Shown here piece by piece: positions 1-10,082 of a DNA stretch of 64,000 nt. The stretch's first letter is position 1; every line of letters begins with the position of its first letter. This DNA comes from Notamacropus eugenii. Its lineage: Eukaryota; Chordata; Mammalia; Diprotodontia; Macropodidae. The DNA lies in assembly GCF_028372415.1 (NCBI RefSeq), contig NC_092874.1:58441865-58505864 (forward strand), in the 5' to 3' direction. Under the pieces are notes generated by a model. It was not told where the DNA came from and searched no databases. It saw only the letters and a program-made list of their open reading frames with translations. Position numbers and translations under genes: made by a program.

Positions 1-482
1 TCATAAAGTGTCAGACCAATTGTTACAACAAGTATTTTAGTGATAGAAACAATTTCTTATATTTATCTTTGGATCCACAATGTCTAGTATAGTGTCTTAT
101 ACATAACAGTAACTTCATAAAAGTTTATGAAATTTAATTGAAATTAATTGAATGGAATTGAATGTTATCTTACTGAAGGACATTGCTCCTTAAGAAATGC
201 CAAAATTCCCACACCTGTTTGCAAGGCAGTGTGGTTGGATAAGGCAAAAGTTAGCGGCAAACAGTAAATTTGGATGAGATCAAAGCACATTTTATAGAAT
301 AAATGAAATGTTGCCATGTAATGATTTCTGATAATTTTCATAGATATCACAAGGTTTTAAAAATCATCTTTCAAACTTTCTACTATAGAGTTTTTATAAT
401 ATTAAAATAAACTAGTCCCTCGCACCTGTGTTTGTGATGGAAACAGGTTTCTATTTATCTTCTGGTATGTTTACTTTTGCAG
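1..482 (+). other. MRC1: MRC1 intron (3' part), no feature seen
   Basis: AT-rich intron sequence leading to the acceptor at 481-482. I see no gene, RNA or clear repeat in it. The exon coding for the first half of CTLD5 must lie upstream of the window. Confidence 0.7.
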
Positions 483-583
483 ATGGATGGATGGTACTAA
501 AGTGAATTATGTATCTTGGGCTCCAGGTGAACCCAATTTTGCCAATGATGATGAAAACTGTGTGGTCTTATATACCTCTTCTG
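483..583 (+). CDS. MRC1: MRC1 exon: CTLD5, central part with EPN sugar-binding motif
   Basis: This exon codes for the middle of the fifth C-type lectin-like domain of the macrophage mannose receptor, a type I membrane receptor that binds mannose, fucose and GlcNAc glycans and delivers them to endosomes. It reads WMDGTKVNYVSWAPGEPN and continues to TSSG, closely matching human MRC1 (WMDGSKVDYVSWATGEPN). The Glu-Pro-Asn motif is at 529-537 and a further calcium-ligand Glu at 553-555, so this half of the site is intact. Acceptor AG is at 481-482 and donor GT at 584-585; the exon starts with the last base of a codon and ends after the first base of the Gly codon completed in the next exon. By comparison with a 30-exon human gene this would be exon 19; that number is inferred. 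Confidence 0.93.
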
Positions 584-724
584 GTGAGCTAAATTAGAAT
601 ATTACAGAATTTATATGTTACTATAATAGGGTTTAGAATTATTATTAACTTCCATAACTTCCTCTGCCCTTTTTCCTTTTTTTTTCTTAATTTGCCTTTA
701 CCCCTCAAATCTGACACTATGCAG

Positions 725-1295
725 TCTGTTTTGATCATGGAAAAAGCAAACTAATCATTCCCACAACTGCCAATCTGTTCCTGAAGAACAGAGCTAAGTC
801 CCTCTCATTCTCAAGAAACTTCAGAGCCTCTAAAATAAAATACAAACTCCCTTTTGGAGCATTTAAAACCCTCCATTACATGGCTCTAACCTATCTTTCC
901 AGATGGATTTCCCATGACTTCCCATCATGGAATGTATCCCGTTCCTCATCCTTGATGTTTCAGATCTTGCTTCTTTCATGCCTGCTGTCCACCATGCTTG
1001 CCATCTACTCTCTCTTCACCTTTGCTTCTTTGACTCCCTTGCTTCTCTCAAGGATCAGCTGAGTGCCACCACCTAGAACCACCAGGTCATTCCTGATCCC
1101 TCAACTTACAGACTGTGTCCCCCTCTTCTGATTTCTTAGAATGCATTTTCTGTTGACTTCTCTGTTTGCATATTGTCTCTCACCTCCTCTCTCAGCTCCA
1201 GTAGATTATATGTCCCCTGAGGATCAGGACTACTTAATACTGGGTACCTGGTAGAAAGTAAAAAATGTGTTTATTAAATAAATACCACAAGTATT
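725..1295 (+). mobile_element. L2 LINE 3' region
   Basis: The stretch follows the L2 3' consensus: a part resembling AAACTTCAG...TAAAATACAAACTCC near 815-850, then C/T-rich text, then a tail with AGGATCAGGACTACTTAATA and a TTTATTAAATAAATACC end. It is diverged, and the family assignment is from memory of the consensus. The open frame at 880-1062 is a chance frame in it. Confidence 0.5.
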
Positions 1296-1496
1296 CCAGA
1301 GAAGGGAAAGTGAAGTGTCTTGAATACATTTTTCCTAGGAACTTAGGTAAAATTGAATTTTATTAGCAGTTTTCTATTTTTAAATATCCTTATGGAACCA
1401 AAAAAAGCACTTAAAAGTATAAAATAGTGTGTTTTCATTCATTATAAATGTCCGTTTAATATAGCAAATTTGCCTTTCAAATGATTTTCTTGACAG

Positions 1497-1639
1497 GGCT
1501 TTGGAATGACATTAACTGTGGTTATCCGAATGCCTTTATCTGCGAGCGACATAACAGTAGCATCAATACCACTGCCTCTCCCACACCAGCTCCACTTCCT
1601 GGAGGATGCCAGGGAGGTTGGAAGTTATTCCAGAACAAG
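1497..1639 (+). CDS. MRC1: MRC1 exon: end of CTLD5 (WND motif), linker, start of CTLD6
   Basis: The exon opens with GLWNDINCGYPNAFICERHN, matching human GFWNDINCGYPNAFICQRHN. Trp-Asn-Asp at 1502-1510 supplies the second half of the calcium/sugar site, so CTLD5 keeps all the canonical ligand residues. A Thr/Pro/Ser-rich linker with an NSS N-glycosylation sequon follows, then the first residues of CTLD6 (GGCQGGWKLFQNK). The acceptor AG is at 1495-1496 and the donor GT at 1640-1641. The exon holds 2 + 141 bases and ends on a codon boundary. Confidence 0.93.
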
Positions 1640-1802
1640 GTATTATAGCTATTACCAGCAGTCTTTGTATCAATCAGTGTGGATAGGCTCAAAGAAACTT
1701 GGATAGAACTAAGAGAATGTTTGCAGAAGTAATGAACAGAGAAATTACTTGTAGGTTTAAGTGGAACTGCCTATGCAAGACTCTCAGTGGCAAGTGAGAG
1801 AT

Positions 1803-2105
1803 CACTAGGTATGGTAGATAGGTCTCTGATCTCATCCACCATGGAGGCTGAGGCCATTGGATCTCCTGAGCTCAGGAGCTCTAAGGTACAATGGGTTACA
1901 CTGCTTGGGCAGTAAGTTTGATATTAATAGGGTGAAACCCCCTGTCCTCCCCTCCCCCATTCCAGAGCAGAAGGCCACAAGGTTGCCTAAGGAGTGGAAA
2001 ATCAGTCCAGGTCAGAAACAGATCAGAGCTCTTGTGGTAATCGGCAATGGAATTGGGCCTGTGAGTAGTCTTTGCTCTTCTAGTTTGGTGAAATGAGGAG
2101 ACTTA
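1803..2105 (+). pseudogene. 7SL (signal recognition particle) RNA pseudogene
   Basis: The stretch tracks the vertebrate 7SL RNA along its whole length: GGAGGCTGAGG at 1843-1853, a middle part resembling TTTGATATTAATAGGGTGA (7SL: TTCGGCATCAATATGGTGA), GGTTGCCTAAGGAG at 1981-1994 (exact), CCAGGTCAGAAACAGATCAG near 2008 (7SL: CCAGGTCGGAAACGGAGCAG) and GGGCCTGTGAGTAG at 2055-2068 (7SL: GCGCCTGTGAATAG). Many substitutions throughout and loss of CpGs mark it as an old retrocopy rather than an expressed gene. A purine-rich tract follows directly and may be the decayed poly(A) tail. It lies in an MRC1 intron in sense orientation. The exact ends are approximate. Confidence 0.8.
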
Positions 2106-2195
2106 AAGAGGAAAGAAGGAAAGAAGAGGAAAGAAGAGAGGAGAGGTAAAAGGAGAAGGAAGGAAGGAAAAAAGGAAAGGAAGGAAGGAGATATT
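2103..2195 (+). repeat. Purine-rich GGAA/GAAA tract
   Basis: Almost uninterrupted A/G sequence built of GGAA, GAAA and GAGG units, directly after the 7SL pseudogene. It probably grew from that retrocopy's A-tail. Confidence 0.8.
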
Positions 2196-2261
2196 TAAAG
2201 AATGTATTCATTATTTATCCTAGGAAAGAATACTGCCATGGAGTTTTATAAGAAGTTTATA

Positions 2262-2370
2262 GCTTTAGGGGTAAAAGCCACCTCAGAGGTCATCTTATTT
2301 TTCACAAATGTGGAAACTAAGTCCCAGTGAAGTTAAATGGCCTAAATCACACACAAGGCAGGATTCATAT
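2262..2370 (-). mobile_element. MIR-type SINE fragment
   Basis: Minus-strand MIR core: a run resembling CAGAGGTCATCTTATTTTTC, then AAATGTGGAAACTAAGTCCC. Decayed and partial. Confidence 0.5.
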
Positions 2371-2556
2371 ACAGGCCTTTTTATTCCTAAATGAGGATTA
2401 TTTCAACAGTACGACTGCCTCTGGAATAGTGCTAACTCTAATTTTTATAATACAATTCAGTTATGAGAAAATGTACCTTTTGTAACATTTCTATTATTAG
2501 ATTTTTTTTTACCATTAGTTAACCTGGATAAATATTGTTCTTCTCTCCAATTTCAG

Positions 2557-2671
2557 TGCTACAGATTCTTTGGATTTAAAATAGAAGAGAGGAAAAGTTG
2601 GCAAAATGCTCGTAAGGATTGTCAGAAATTGGGAGGAAATCTGCCTTCCATACATAGTAGTAAAGAACAAG
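2557..2671 (+). CDS. MRC1: MRC1 exon: CTLD6, N-terminal part
   Basis: Codes CYRFFGFKIEERKSWQNARK and on to IHSSKEQ, aligned with human CFKIFGFMEEERKNWQEARK...IQNEKEQ. It carries the first loop cysteines and the helix region of CTLD6. The acceptor follows a TTCTCTCCAATTTCAG tract; donor GT is at 2672-2673. The exon ends one base into a codon (phase 1), completed by CA in the next exon to give Ala, as in human (KEQAFLT). Confidence 0.92.
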
Positions 2672-3209
2672 GTACAGTACAAGGGTTGATGACACTTAAT
2701 AATTAATGATAGTAATTCTTTCCAAACAACTGTGGTACTTGTCTAGCATGTTGCTGGTGATAAATATTAGATAATAATAATCTAGTTCATATTTATTAAT
2801 GAATTCCATGTTGAGTATAAGGAAATTCACTTTTTCGGCTTCCAAGGTCTCCAGTAAAGTAATAATTCATAATGTAATAAGCTTATCTGACAAGATCTAG
2901 CCCAATATTGACAAAATCTCCTAACACCTCAGAATACTTTGCCAGTATATAATTCATAGAAGCATTCATATTATCATAAATCAATATTTGTTGATCACAT
3001 ATGGGGACAGGAGATTTTCCAAAATTCCATGATAAATCCTCTTAGCAATTTTTATCCTGCTGTGAATTGCTGACCTAGGAGCAGGTCACAGAGTTCCTAC
3101 TCTAAAGCTGCAAATATTGGAGACTAGAAATAGTAAACAAGCTAGCCAAAATTACCTAGTTTATTTATCGATGGACCATCTAGGCCATATTTGTAGATAT
3201 TTTGGAAAT
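2672..3209 (+). other. MRC1: MRC1 intron, no feature seen
   Basis: AT-rich intron sequence. I see no coding match, RNA gene or repeat that I can name. Confidence 0.6.
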
Positions 3210-4110
3210 GTTCAGCTTCGATCAACCAGTTAATAAGCAAATTTTATTAAGCATCAACTACATGCCAGACGTTGTGTTAGGTACTGGGGGTACAAAAGCA
3301 AAATCAAACAATTTCTTGCCTCAAAGAGCTTATGTTTTATCTGGAGAGAAAAAATATACATAATTAAGTACATATAGAGAATATAAATCAAAATTTTGGG
3401 AGAGAGAGCCCTAGGAACTGAATCCCAAAAGTCTCCATGTAGAAGGTGATACTTAAACTGAGTTTAGAAGGGAAGAAACAAGGGATTTAGAAGAGGAAGG
3501 AGTGCTTTTCAGGAATGGGGTACAGCCAGTGCAAATGTATGGAGATGGGAAATGAAATATCATATATGTAGAACAGCAAAAAGGTCAATTTGGGGAGGGA
3601 ATTAATATTTAAAAAAGTAATATAAAGCAAAGTGAACAAAGATCAAAGTACTTGCAGGCCAAATAGAGTAATTTATGTTTGATTCCAGTGGCAGTATGGA
3701 ACCACTAGAGTTTATTGAGTAGGTAAATGAGATGGTCAGACCTAAGCTTTAGGCTACTATGAGGAGGATGAATTGGAAAAAGAAGAGGCTCAAGATAAGG
3801 AGGACAAATAAGAGGCACTGTGGTAGTACAGGTGATAAATGATAAGGGTCAGTAGAATGGTGGCCATGTGAGTAGAGAGATGTGCTGGTAGCAATGAAAA
3901 CATATAGCAACTGAATGACTTTGTGGAGTGAGTAGGAGTGAGGAGTGAGGAGATACCTTTGAGGCTGTAAATCTAGCAGACTGGAAGGATAATGGGTCCA
4001 TGATGAAAACAGTAAAATTCAGGGCTAGGTTTTTTTAGGAAAAGATAATGAGTTCTATTTTGGGGATACTGAATTTGAGATGCTTATGAAACATTCACTT
4101 TGAAATACCC
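3210..4110 (-). mobile_element. L2 LINE, long 3' part
   Basis: On the minus strand this runs from the L2 tail (on the + strand, TTATTAAGCATCAACTACAT near 3245) through the CCTCAAAGAGCTTATG segment and on towards the reverse-transcriptase part (+ strand TTGGGGATACTGAATTTGAG near 4060). It is one of the longer L2 copies in the window, with several internal deletions. Confidence 0.65.
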
Positions 4111-5717
4111 AAAGTACATTTCCCAATCATGGTAGACTAGGTTTTATTTATGGCAGTGTAGCTTCTATATAAAACCTACACTATTACAGAGATTTTTGCT
4201 TACTTGCCTGTTTCATTGCAAGTAATGAAGTTGAATCTTCTAGTGTGGGAAAAGCAAAAAAGAAATGGTCCAAGAATTTTCTTTTACCTTGAGCAAATTC
4301 ATTTGGGGTAGGACATAACATGGAGGACAGTCCAATTACCGGTGTAGTTGGCCTGGGGCAGGAAAGGCAGTGCTCAGAAAGGGTGGCAGGTGGCCCCGTG
4401 GCATTTAGGAATATGGCATACTCCAAATCTTTGATCCTATGAGATTAATTACTGGGATATGTAAGAACTGGTGTCAACCAGCAGCCCCTTCCATGGTGAA
4501 TTCAATTCCCTTCAGACCTTGAACCTGCAGTCTAAATACCCATTCATTGCTCAAGACCCAAGATTCCTGGTTCTTGGGAGCATTCAAGCTTCCCAAATAT
4601 AATCGGGAATGTGCAGGGGTGGTCAGAGAACTGAATGATTCAACCTTTTCTTCCTCACACAATTCACGCAAAATTTAAATAAAAATCTCTCAGGGACTAG
4701 AAAAGTCTGACATTGTCCACTGAGGTCAGTTATCATAGGGTGAAGAGGTACAACAAAATGAAATTCTTCCCAGGTTGATCTTGCACTGGGGAATCTACAC
4801 GAGGTGGGAGGGAAGAAACAGCTTTGGGAAGTTGATTTTTAGGAAATAGAAACATAAGCAGAAAATAAAATTGTAAGGTAAGTTATCTTATCACCTGGAA
4901 AAGGCAGGGGAGAGAAGCTGGTGAAACAGGAGCATAGAATGATTGAGTCTGCTGCAGTGATGTCAGCTTGTGGTCTCTCTAGCCCATTCGTGCGCCAGTA
5001 ATTCTACTATTGACCTCCACAACAGCCTAATAGATAAGAAGAATCATTGATTTCTTACTTTGGCTAGAAATCAGTGTTTCTGGGCAGAACAAAGTTTTAA
5101 TCAAGGTAATAGAAATTTTCACAATGAAGTCCTCTCAAGACTAAATAACACTTATTAACTAGGCAGGAAAAACGTTTTAAAATACTTATCTGGGGCATTT
5201 ACGAAAGAGATTTAAGGCTGAAAAGTTAGCAGGTTTCATTCCTATTGCTGAAACATATTCTTTTCTCACTTAAGGAATAAATCCAAGGCTAACAATAAAA
5301 AAAAAAAAACACAAATTGATAAGCTCACTCAAGAGCATTGTAAATATTGCTTCCCCGGAGTGGGAAAATAATTTAAAGATTGCCATACCCTTTCTGAATT
5401 TCTTAACGGGAGGGGAAGAGAAGATGGATTTTTGTTGACTGAAAAAAATAAATAAAAGTAAGTCAATATCTGCCTGCATGAGTAATTATTTCTGCCTCGG
5501 ATTCAAAGACAAATTTCCCTCTTTCATTGGAAAGAAGAGTCAGAAGATGCTCTAAGATGTAAGAATAGTCACTATCCATGAAAATCTATGATCCCACTTC
5601 AGTGGTTCCCTCTGGTGGTCCAACCATACCTGTCTGTGATGTGATGCTCTTGTCCTCTCCCAGGTTGGCCATAGCAGACCATCCCAAGAAACAAAGATGT
5701 AAAAATAATCATGACTC
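4111..5717 (+). other. MRC1: MRC1 intron, no recognised feature
   Basis: No exon, RNA gene or named repeat recognised. Short open frames at 4184-4671 and 5270-5479 have no family resemblance and no splice-site support. Confidence 0.5.
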
Positions 5718-5862
5718 ATGTTTATAGACTGTTTTAAGGTTTACAAAGGAATTTTTCCACAACAATCCTAAGGTAGATTGTAAAAATATTGTTACCTTGA
5801 TTTTACAAATGAGGAAATTGAGGTTAAATCTCTTGCCCTTTATCAGCCAGAGCCACATCATG
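5718..5862 (-). mobile_element. MIR-type SINE fragment
   Basis: Contains TTTTAAGGTTTACAAAGGAA and TTTTACAAATGAGGAAATTG, the minus-strand MIR core and tail order. Confidence 0.65.
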
Positions 5863-5949
5863 TACCATGGGGCCCAAGTCTCCTTCCATAATTACCCCTA
5901 TTATTTTCATAGTGCATTCCATTTCTTGGCCTTGAATCAACAGAACACA

Positions 5950-6195
5950 CAGATACTTGAATCTCTAGATTTTTTTCCCCTTATCCTAATCCCCCCAATT
6001 ACTAGCATCCTCTTCCTTTTGAAATGACTTTGTATGACTGAGTGTTTACTAATTATGTCCATGCCCATGTCCACTCAGTGGAATGAAAACTTGAGTACAG
6101 GATTTTTTTAGTTCTTATCATCGTAATCCTCAGCTCCCAGCAGATAGCAGCTGCTTGATAAATGTTTGTGCATTGAATTCAAGGGAATTGGACTT
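5950..6195 (+). mobile_element. L2 LINE 3' end
   Basis: C/T-rich L2 3' text with CCCCAATTACTAGCATCC, then a tail ending in GCTTGATAAATGTTTGTG and ATTGAATTC. Confidence 0.55.
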
Positions 6196-6646
6196 TGTCT
6201 CTCTGAGTCCCTTTCAACTCTAAATTCTCAAATCTCCTTGTGGTGTCTTCCTGGTGTTGCCCCACTTCAGTCATCTGATTTAAATGGTTTCTAGTGTTTG
6301 ATTCAAATGGTTTCTTCACTATGTAACAACTTTGGGTTTCAGGGGCTCCTAATTAGGACTGTACCAGTGCCAAATTCTCTTGTTACCAGTTTCCCTGTCT
6401 ATTGTAACCACTCTGAGGATCTTACTAACAATACCCAAAAAGTACATTTTGAGAAAGTTCTCTTAGAAGGTTTGAGTAGATTTATATTGTCTGGGTAGTA
6501 GGAATACTCTTCTAGTTTATTTTGCAATAGCATAAATATCTTCAAATGATCCTTGCAGATAATAATATAGACTAAGCATTTTGATATTATTTGGAATTAT
6601 TTTTCACAATGTGACAAAGACTAAAATCATCACATGACACTTCCAG
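6196..6646 (+). other. MRC1: MRC1 intron, no recognised feature
   Basis: AT-rich. The pyrimidine-poor acceptor ACACTTCCAG ends it at 6646. Nothing else identified. Confidence 0.5.
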
Positions 6647-6813
6647 CATTCCTCACCACTCAACTGAGGACTTCTGACCATGACAGTTGGATTGGAATGA
6701 ATGACATCAATTCAGAGAACAAGTTCCTTTGGACAGATGGCCGAGGAGTCCAGTATACAAACTGGGCAAAAGGTTTCCCTGCTGGACGAAGAAGTTTCCT
6801 TTCCTATGAAGAT
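6647..6813 (+). CDS. MRC1: MRC1 exon: CTLD6, central part
   Basis: Codes AFLTTQLRTSDHDSWIGMND and continues through KFLWTDGRGVQYTNWAKG to SFLSYED, matching human AFLTYHMKDSTFSAWTGLND...TFLWTDGRGVHYTNWGKGYP...SLSYED. Where a sugar-binding CTLD has EPN this domain has FPAGRR, so CTLD6 lacks the canonical motif, as in human. Acceptor AG is at 6645-6646 and donor GTAAGT starts at 6814. It is 2 + 165 bases, ending on a codon boundary. Confidence 0.94.
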
Positions 6814-6964
6814 GTAAGTGTTCACTGCAGGTTCTCTTGCTTTGTTCTGTCCTGCCTCCTCTCCCCTCTATTTCCATGCCCTCCCTTTCTCTTCCCTTCC
6901 CTTGAATCATCTGTGATAGGTTTTCATCTTCTTTTTTCTCCATCTCCCACCTGCCCACATTTAG

Positions 6965-7067
6965 GTTGATTGTGTCGTTATGGTTGGAGGTACATCGAGG
7001 GAGGCAGGACAATGGGTTGATGAAATCTGTGACAATGAAAAAGGCTACATATGCCAGACCGATTCTG
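6965..7067 (+). CDS. MRC1: MRC1 exon: end of CTLD6
   Basis: Codes VDCVVMVGGTSREAGQWVDE and on to CDNEKGYICQTDS, against human ADCVVIIGGASNEAGKWMDDTCDSKRGYICQTRS. It closes CTLD6 with the conserved WxD...C...GYIC pattern. The intron before it is only 151 bases. Acceptor AG 6963-6964, donor GTGAGT from 7068; ends in phase 1. Confidence 0.94.
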
Positions 7068-7439
7068 GTGAGTTAAACATTTGTATTTGTGATTTTTTTG
7101 TTGACTGCATATACTTTTCTCTGAATAGTTCATCATCTCCAGCCTAGAGGGAAATGTATACTCATAATAAACATTTAAACAAACCAATTTTAAAAAGCCT
7201 TATCAGCAGAATTCGTTTTCTGTGAACAGAAATTGGCAATGTTATAATTCCTTATGGAATTAATTGAATGATGTTTCCAGATCTTTATCACCAAGAAGCT
7301 TTATGCTTACTCAACTTGAAGTTAGTGACTTTTCTATTTTTAATCTCTTCTATTTAATGCTTTCTCTTCAGAGAATTTTTATAACATTAGGGAGTTAGTT
7401 TATCAGTTTCCCTCTTTCTATTACGTTTCATTGTTAAGT

Positions 7440-7686
7440 CCTTTTCAGTCTTGCCCAACTCTTCATGACCCCATTTGGAGTTTTCTCCAAAAAATACTGT
7501 AATGGTTTGCCATTTCTTTCTCCATCTCACTTTACAAATGAGGAAACTGAGGGAAACAGGTTAAAGTGACTTGCCCAGGGTCACACAGCTAGTAAGTGTC
7601 TGAGGCCAGAGTTGAACTCAGAAGATGAGTTTTCCTTATTCCAAGCTCAGTGCTCTGTGCACCATGGCATCACTCAGCTGCTCTGT
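7440..7686 (-). mobile_element. Marsupial tRNA-derived SINE
   Basis: Minus-strand copy. Read on +, it runs from CCAACTCTTCATGACCCC through TTTACAAATGAGGAAACTGA and CAGGGTCACACAGCTAGTAA to the tRNA-like head (CTCTGTGCACCATGGCATCA, then CAGCTGCT). Both box-like tRNA head and body are present, so it is close to full length. Confidence 0.8.
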
Positions 7687-7736
7687 TGAAGTAAAGAGGG
7701 GGGGGGACCAACTCCACAATTTTTTCTCAAGTTGAA

Positions 7737-7900
7737 GAGATAGAGTAGCATAGCGAATAAAGTGTTGGACTTGGAATCAAGTAGAACTGAGTTCAAGTCC
7801 CATAGCTGACCCCATACTCTGTCCCCTTGGACAATTTGCTCACCCTCTCAATGCCCCTCTAAGACTACAAATTATAAAGCAATTGTTTATCTGTCCAGGT
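7737..7900 (+). mobile_element. tRNA-derived SINE, 5' part
   Basis: Plus-strand tRNA-like head: AGATAGAGTAGCATAGCGAA, then CTGAGTTCAAGTCCCATAGC (B-box-like GTTCAAGTCC), CTTGGACAATTTGCTCACCC. The body decays after about 7870. Confidence 0.6.
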
Positions 7901-8811
7901 AGAGTCCCTTTATCCCTTCCCTATTCTAATGATCTGAGGTATGACAAAAAAATGCAAAACACTATTAATATTTTTGGAGCTCAATGGAGTTTTGATGTAA
8001 TAGATGTAACATTACTCTTTACATCAGTGCTCCCATGCCTGCTATCATAGGAGCTTGATCCATTGCTATCATGATGGTCCCAGTGCTTGACAATCATAAG
8101 CATTCAATATAGGTGTGACCAAGATGTTCTGTCATACCTGACCCATACTTTAGACATGTCTGTGTTGATGATCCTTAGTTCTTTGGCATTTAGATGCATA
8201 ATGCTATAGTACAAGTATCTATCTACCCTGTCTAGGGAGAATTCCTTTATTACAAAAGTATCTACAAGAATATTACTAGGGAATATAACTAAAAGATTGG
8301 CTATCACTTTGGAGCAGCCCTTAGGATGGGAGGTACATGGAAGAAACTTTTCCACCTCTCACATACCCCCAGAACCCTTTCTGGGAAACCAGGAAATGTT
8401 GATATTGATGTCAAGAGCTAGCATTAAGGATGTAAAAGATTTTGCCACATGATTTCATAAATATGTTAGTGTTTTGTATTCCTTCTGTCCTGGGAGGGTT
8501 CAAACTAGAGACTGTTCTGTAGCTGTCTCTACAGTAGGTCCAAGATTCTCAAAAGTACAAAAAAGGCACCACATACGCCTCTGCTGTTTACCCTTAGGTG
8601 GACCTGTCTTAGTAACGTGTAATGTCTTTTCAGATTTTGTATCTAATTGCAAAATTCAAAATGGAGCAGATTAGCGGTTTCTTTTCATAATAATAGCCAC
8701 CTATAGGAATTTTCCTCTGGCTGTTTCTCCAATTATTAGTAATGGTAATTTTTGCCTGTCTTCATTTTTTTTTGGATGGTCTGCCAATTTTCCAAATCTA
8801 TTAAGACAAAC
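7901..8811 (+). other. MRC1: MRC1 intron, no recognised feature
   Basis: No exon or nameable repeat. Open frames at 8104-8355 (minus) and 8474-8674 (plus) show no family resemblance. Confidence 0.45.
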
Positions 8812-8905
8812 ATTGTTGTTCAGTCATTCAGTCACACCTGATTCTTTGTGACCTCATTATTGTATTTTCTTGATAAAGGGGTTTACCATTTCTTTCTCCA
8901 AAGAT
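8812..8905 (-). mobile_element. tRNA-derived SINE, 3' part
   Basis: Minus-strand tail section: GTTGTTCAGTCATTCAGTCA, then GGGTTTACCATTTCTTTCTC. The head is missing. Confidence 0.6.
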
Positions 8906-9304
8906 AACCATAGAGCTCCTCAAAATAAGATATCTTTGAACAACTCTCTGCTATATTAACGGAGGTCTTAGCTTTTATGAAGCAGCAAAAAGAAAGAAAG
9001 AAACGAAAAGGAGATAGCCCAAGCTACTTCTCTCCATAATATTCTATTGACACAAGGTGGCAGCAACAGCAGACAAAAGGAAAACAGATTTTAATTCATT
9101 CAGAGATTTCATTCAATATCAATTAACCCTGCATTGCTCTCCTTGTGTTTCTTTCACATTCCTGTTTTGTAACTTGGACTGACAAAACAGGTCTCAGTTG
9201 ATTATAGTACAGAGTGGGCTAGAGGAAGTCTCAGAAGTACATTTCAGCTAGGCAGAAGGGGAATAAACAGCTGGTAGCTGTAGAGAAGCACATATCAGCT
9301 AATT

Positions 9305-9500
9305 AAAGGAAAAACTTCCAACAGTTAGAGCAGTCCACAAATACCATAGTTTGCCTTGGAATATAATGGGCTTCTTCTCATTGGAGGACTTCAAATAAAA
9401 TCAGTGATTACTTTTCAAATATGTTACTGGGGGGGGGGGATTATTGTTCAGAGAATTTACTCCTTAAGGTTCATTTCAATGAGAATGAGAATCTGTGGTT
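9305..9500 (+). mobile_element. CR1/L3-like LINE 3' end (left arm of an inverted pair)
   Basis: Follows the CR1/L3 3' pattern: GGAAAAACTTCCAACAGTTA, GAGCAGTCCACAA, CTCATTGGAGGACTTCAAAT, then a GATTATTGTTCAGAGA segment. The first roughly 100 bases reappear inverted at 9984-10082 at high identity. Confidence 0.55.
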
Positions 9501-9983
9501 CTCTGCTGGTAATCTGGCGGGCTCGAAGCTTTCTGAGATAGAGGTCATAAAAGCTAGGAAGAAGTAAGCAGATGTATTTGATCTGCAAAGTGAAGAGGTC
9601 CAGAATTCAGGAACGTTAGGCAAACAAAAACTCCTGAAGCTGAAACCAGAAGAATAGAAAATGGTATTTAGGGAAAACCACTCAGCTGTCTTCATGCTGG
9701 TTACCTGCACCATGCTCTTGTGTTTATCTAACCATTGTGTTTTGCCTGGGTTTCACTCTAGAGGAAGCCTGACTTCTCAATGGATAAAATAGGATGTCCA
9801 AATTCTCACATTCTTTGGCTCATCATCCCAACCCCGCAATTCTGGGGAAATTATAATAATAGGGAGCAAAGCCTAAGGGTTTTTTTAAAGGAAAAGTTAA
9901 AAAAAGAGAACCCAGTACACAAACATGAATCAGGTTTGGGGATAGGTCATTTATCCCTAAAAAGAAAGATCCCTAAAGAGAAA
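9501..9983 (+). other. Spacer between two inverted CR1/L3-like arms
   Basis: About 480 bases within the MRC1 intron with no recognised gene or repeat. It separates the two inverted arms. Confidence 0.5.
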
Positions 9984-10082
9984 GTAATCATTTCTTTGAT
10001 TTTATTTGAAGCCTTCCAATGAGGAACCCATTATATTCTAAGGCAAACTATGGCATTTGTGAACTGCTCTAACTGTTGGAAG
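9984..10082 (-). mobile_element. CR1/L3-like fragment (right arm of an inverted pair)
   Basis: Reverse complement of the left arm at 9315-9415. Over the outer 56 bases I count three differences; further in there are small indels. Both arms end outward at the same base (9315 and 10082) next to a run of five A residues. Confidence 0.6.

Noticed and set aside
3210-4110. Apparent unknown high-copy repeat family with CTACTATGTGCCAGGCAC-type text, several copies in the window
   Set aside because: It is the reverse complement of the L2 LINE 3' end and adjoining coding region, so not a new family.
9315-10082. Non-autonomous DNA transposon (MITE) with about 100-base terminal inverted repeats
   Set aside because: The arms match the CR1/L3 LINE 3' pattern and the left arm continues along that pattern, so they are not transposon termini. 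Flanking AAAAA on both sides could be chance.
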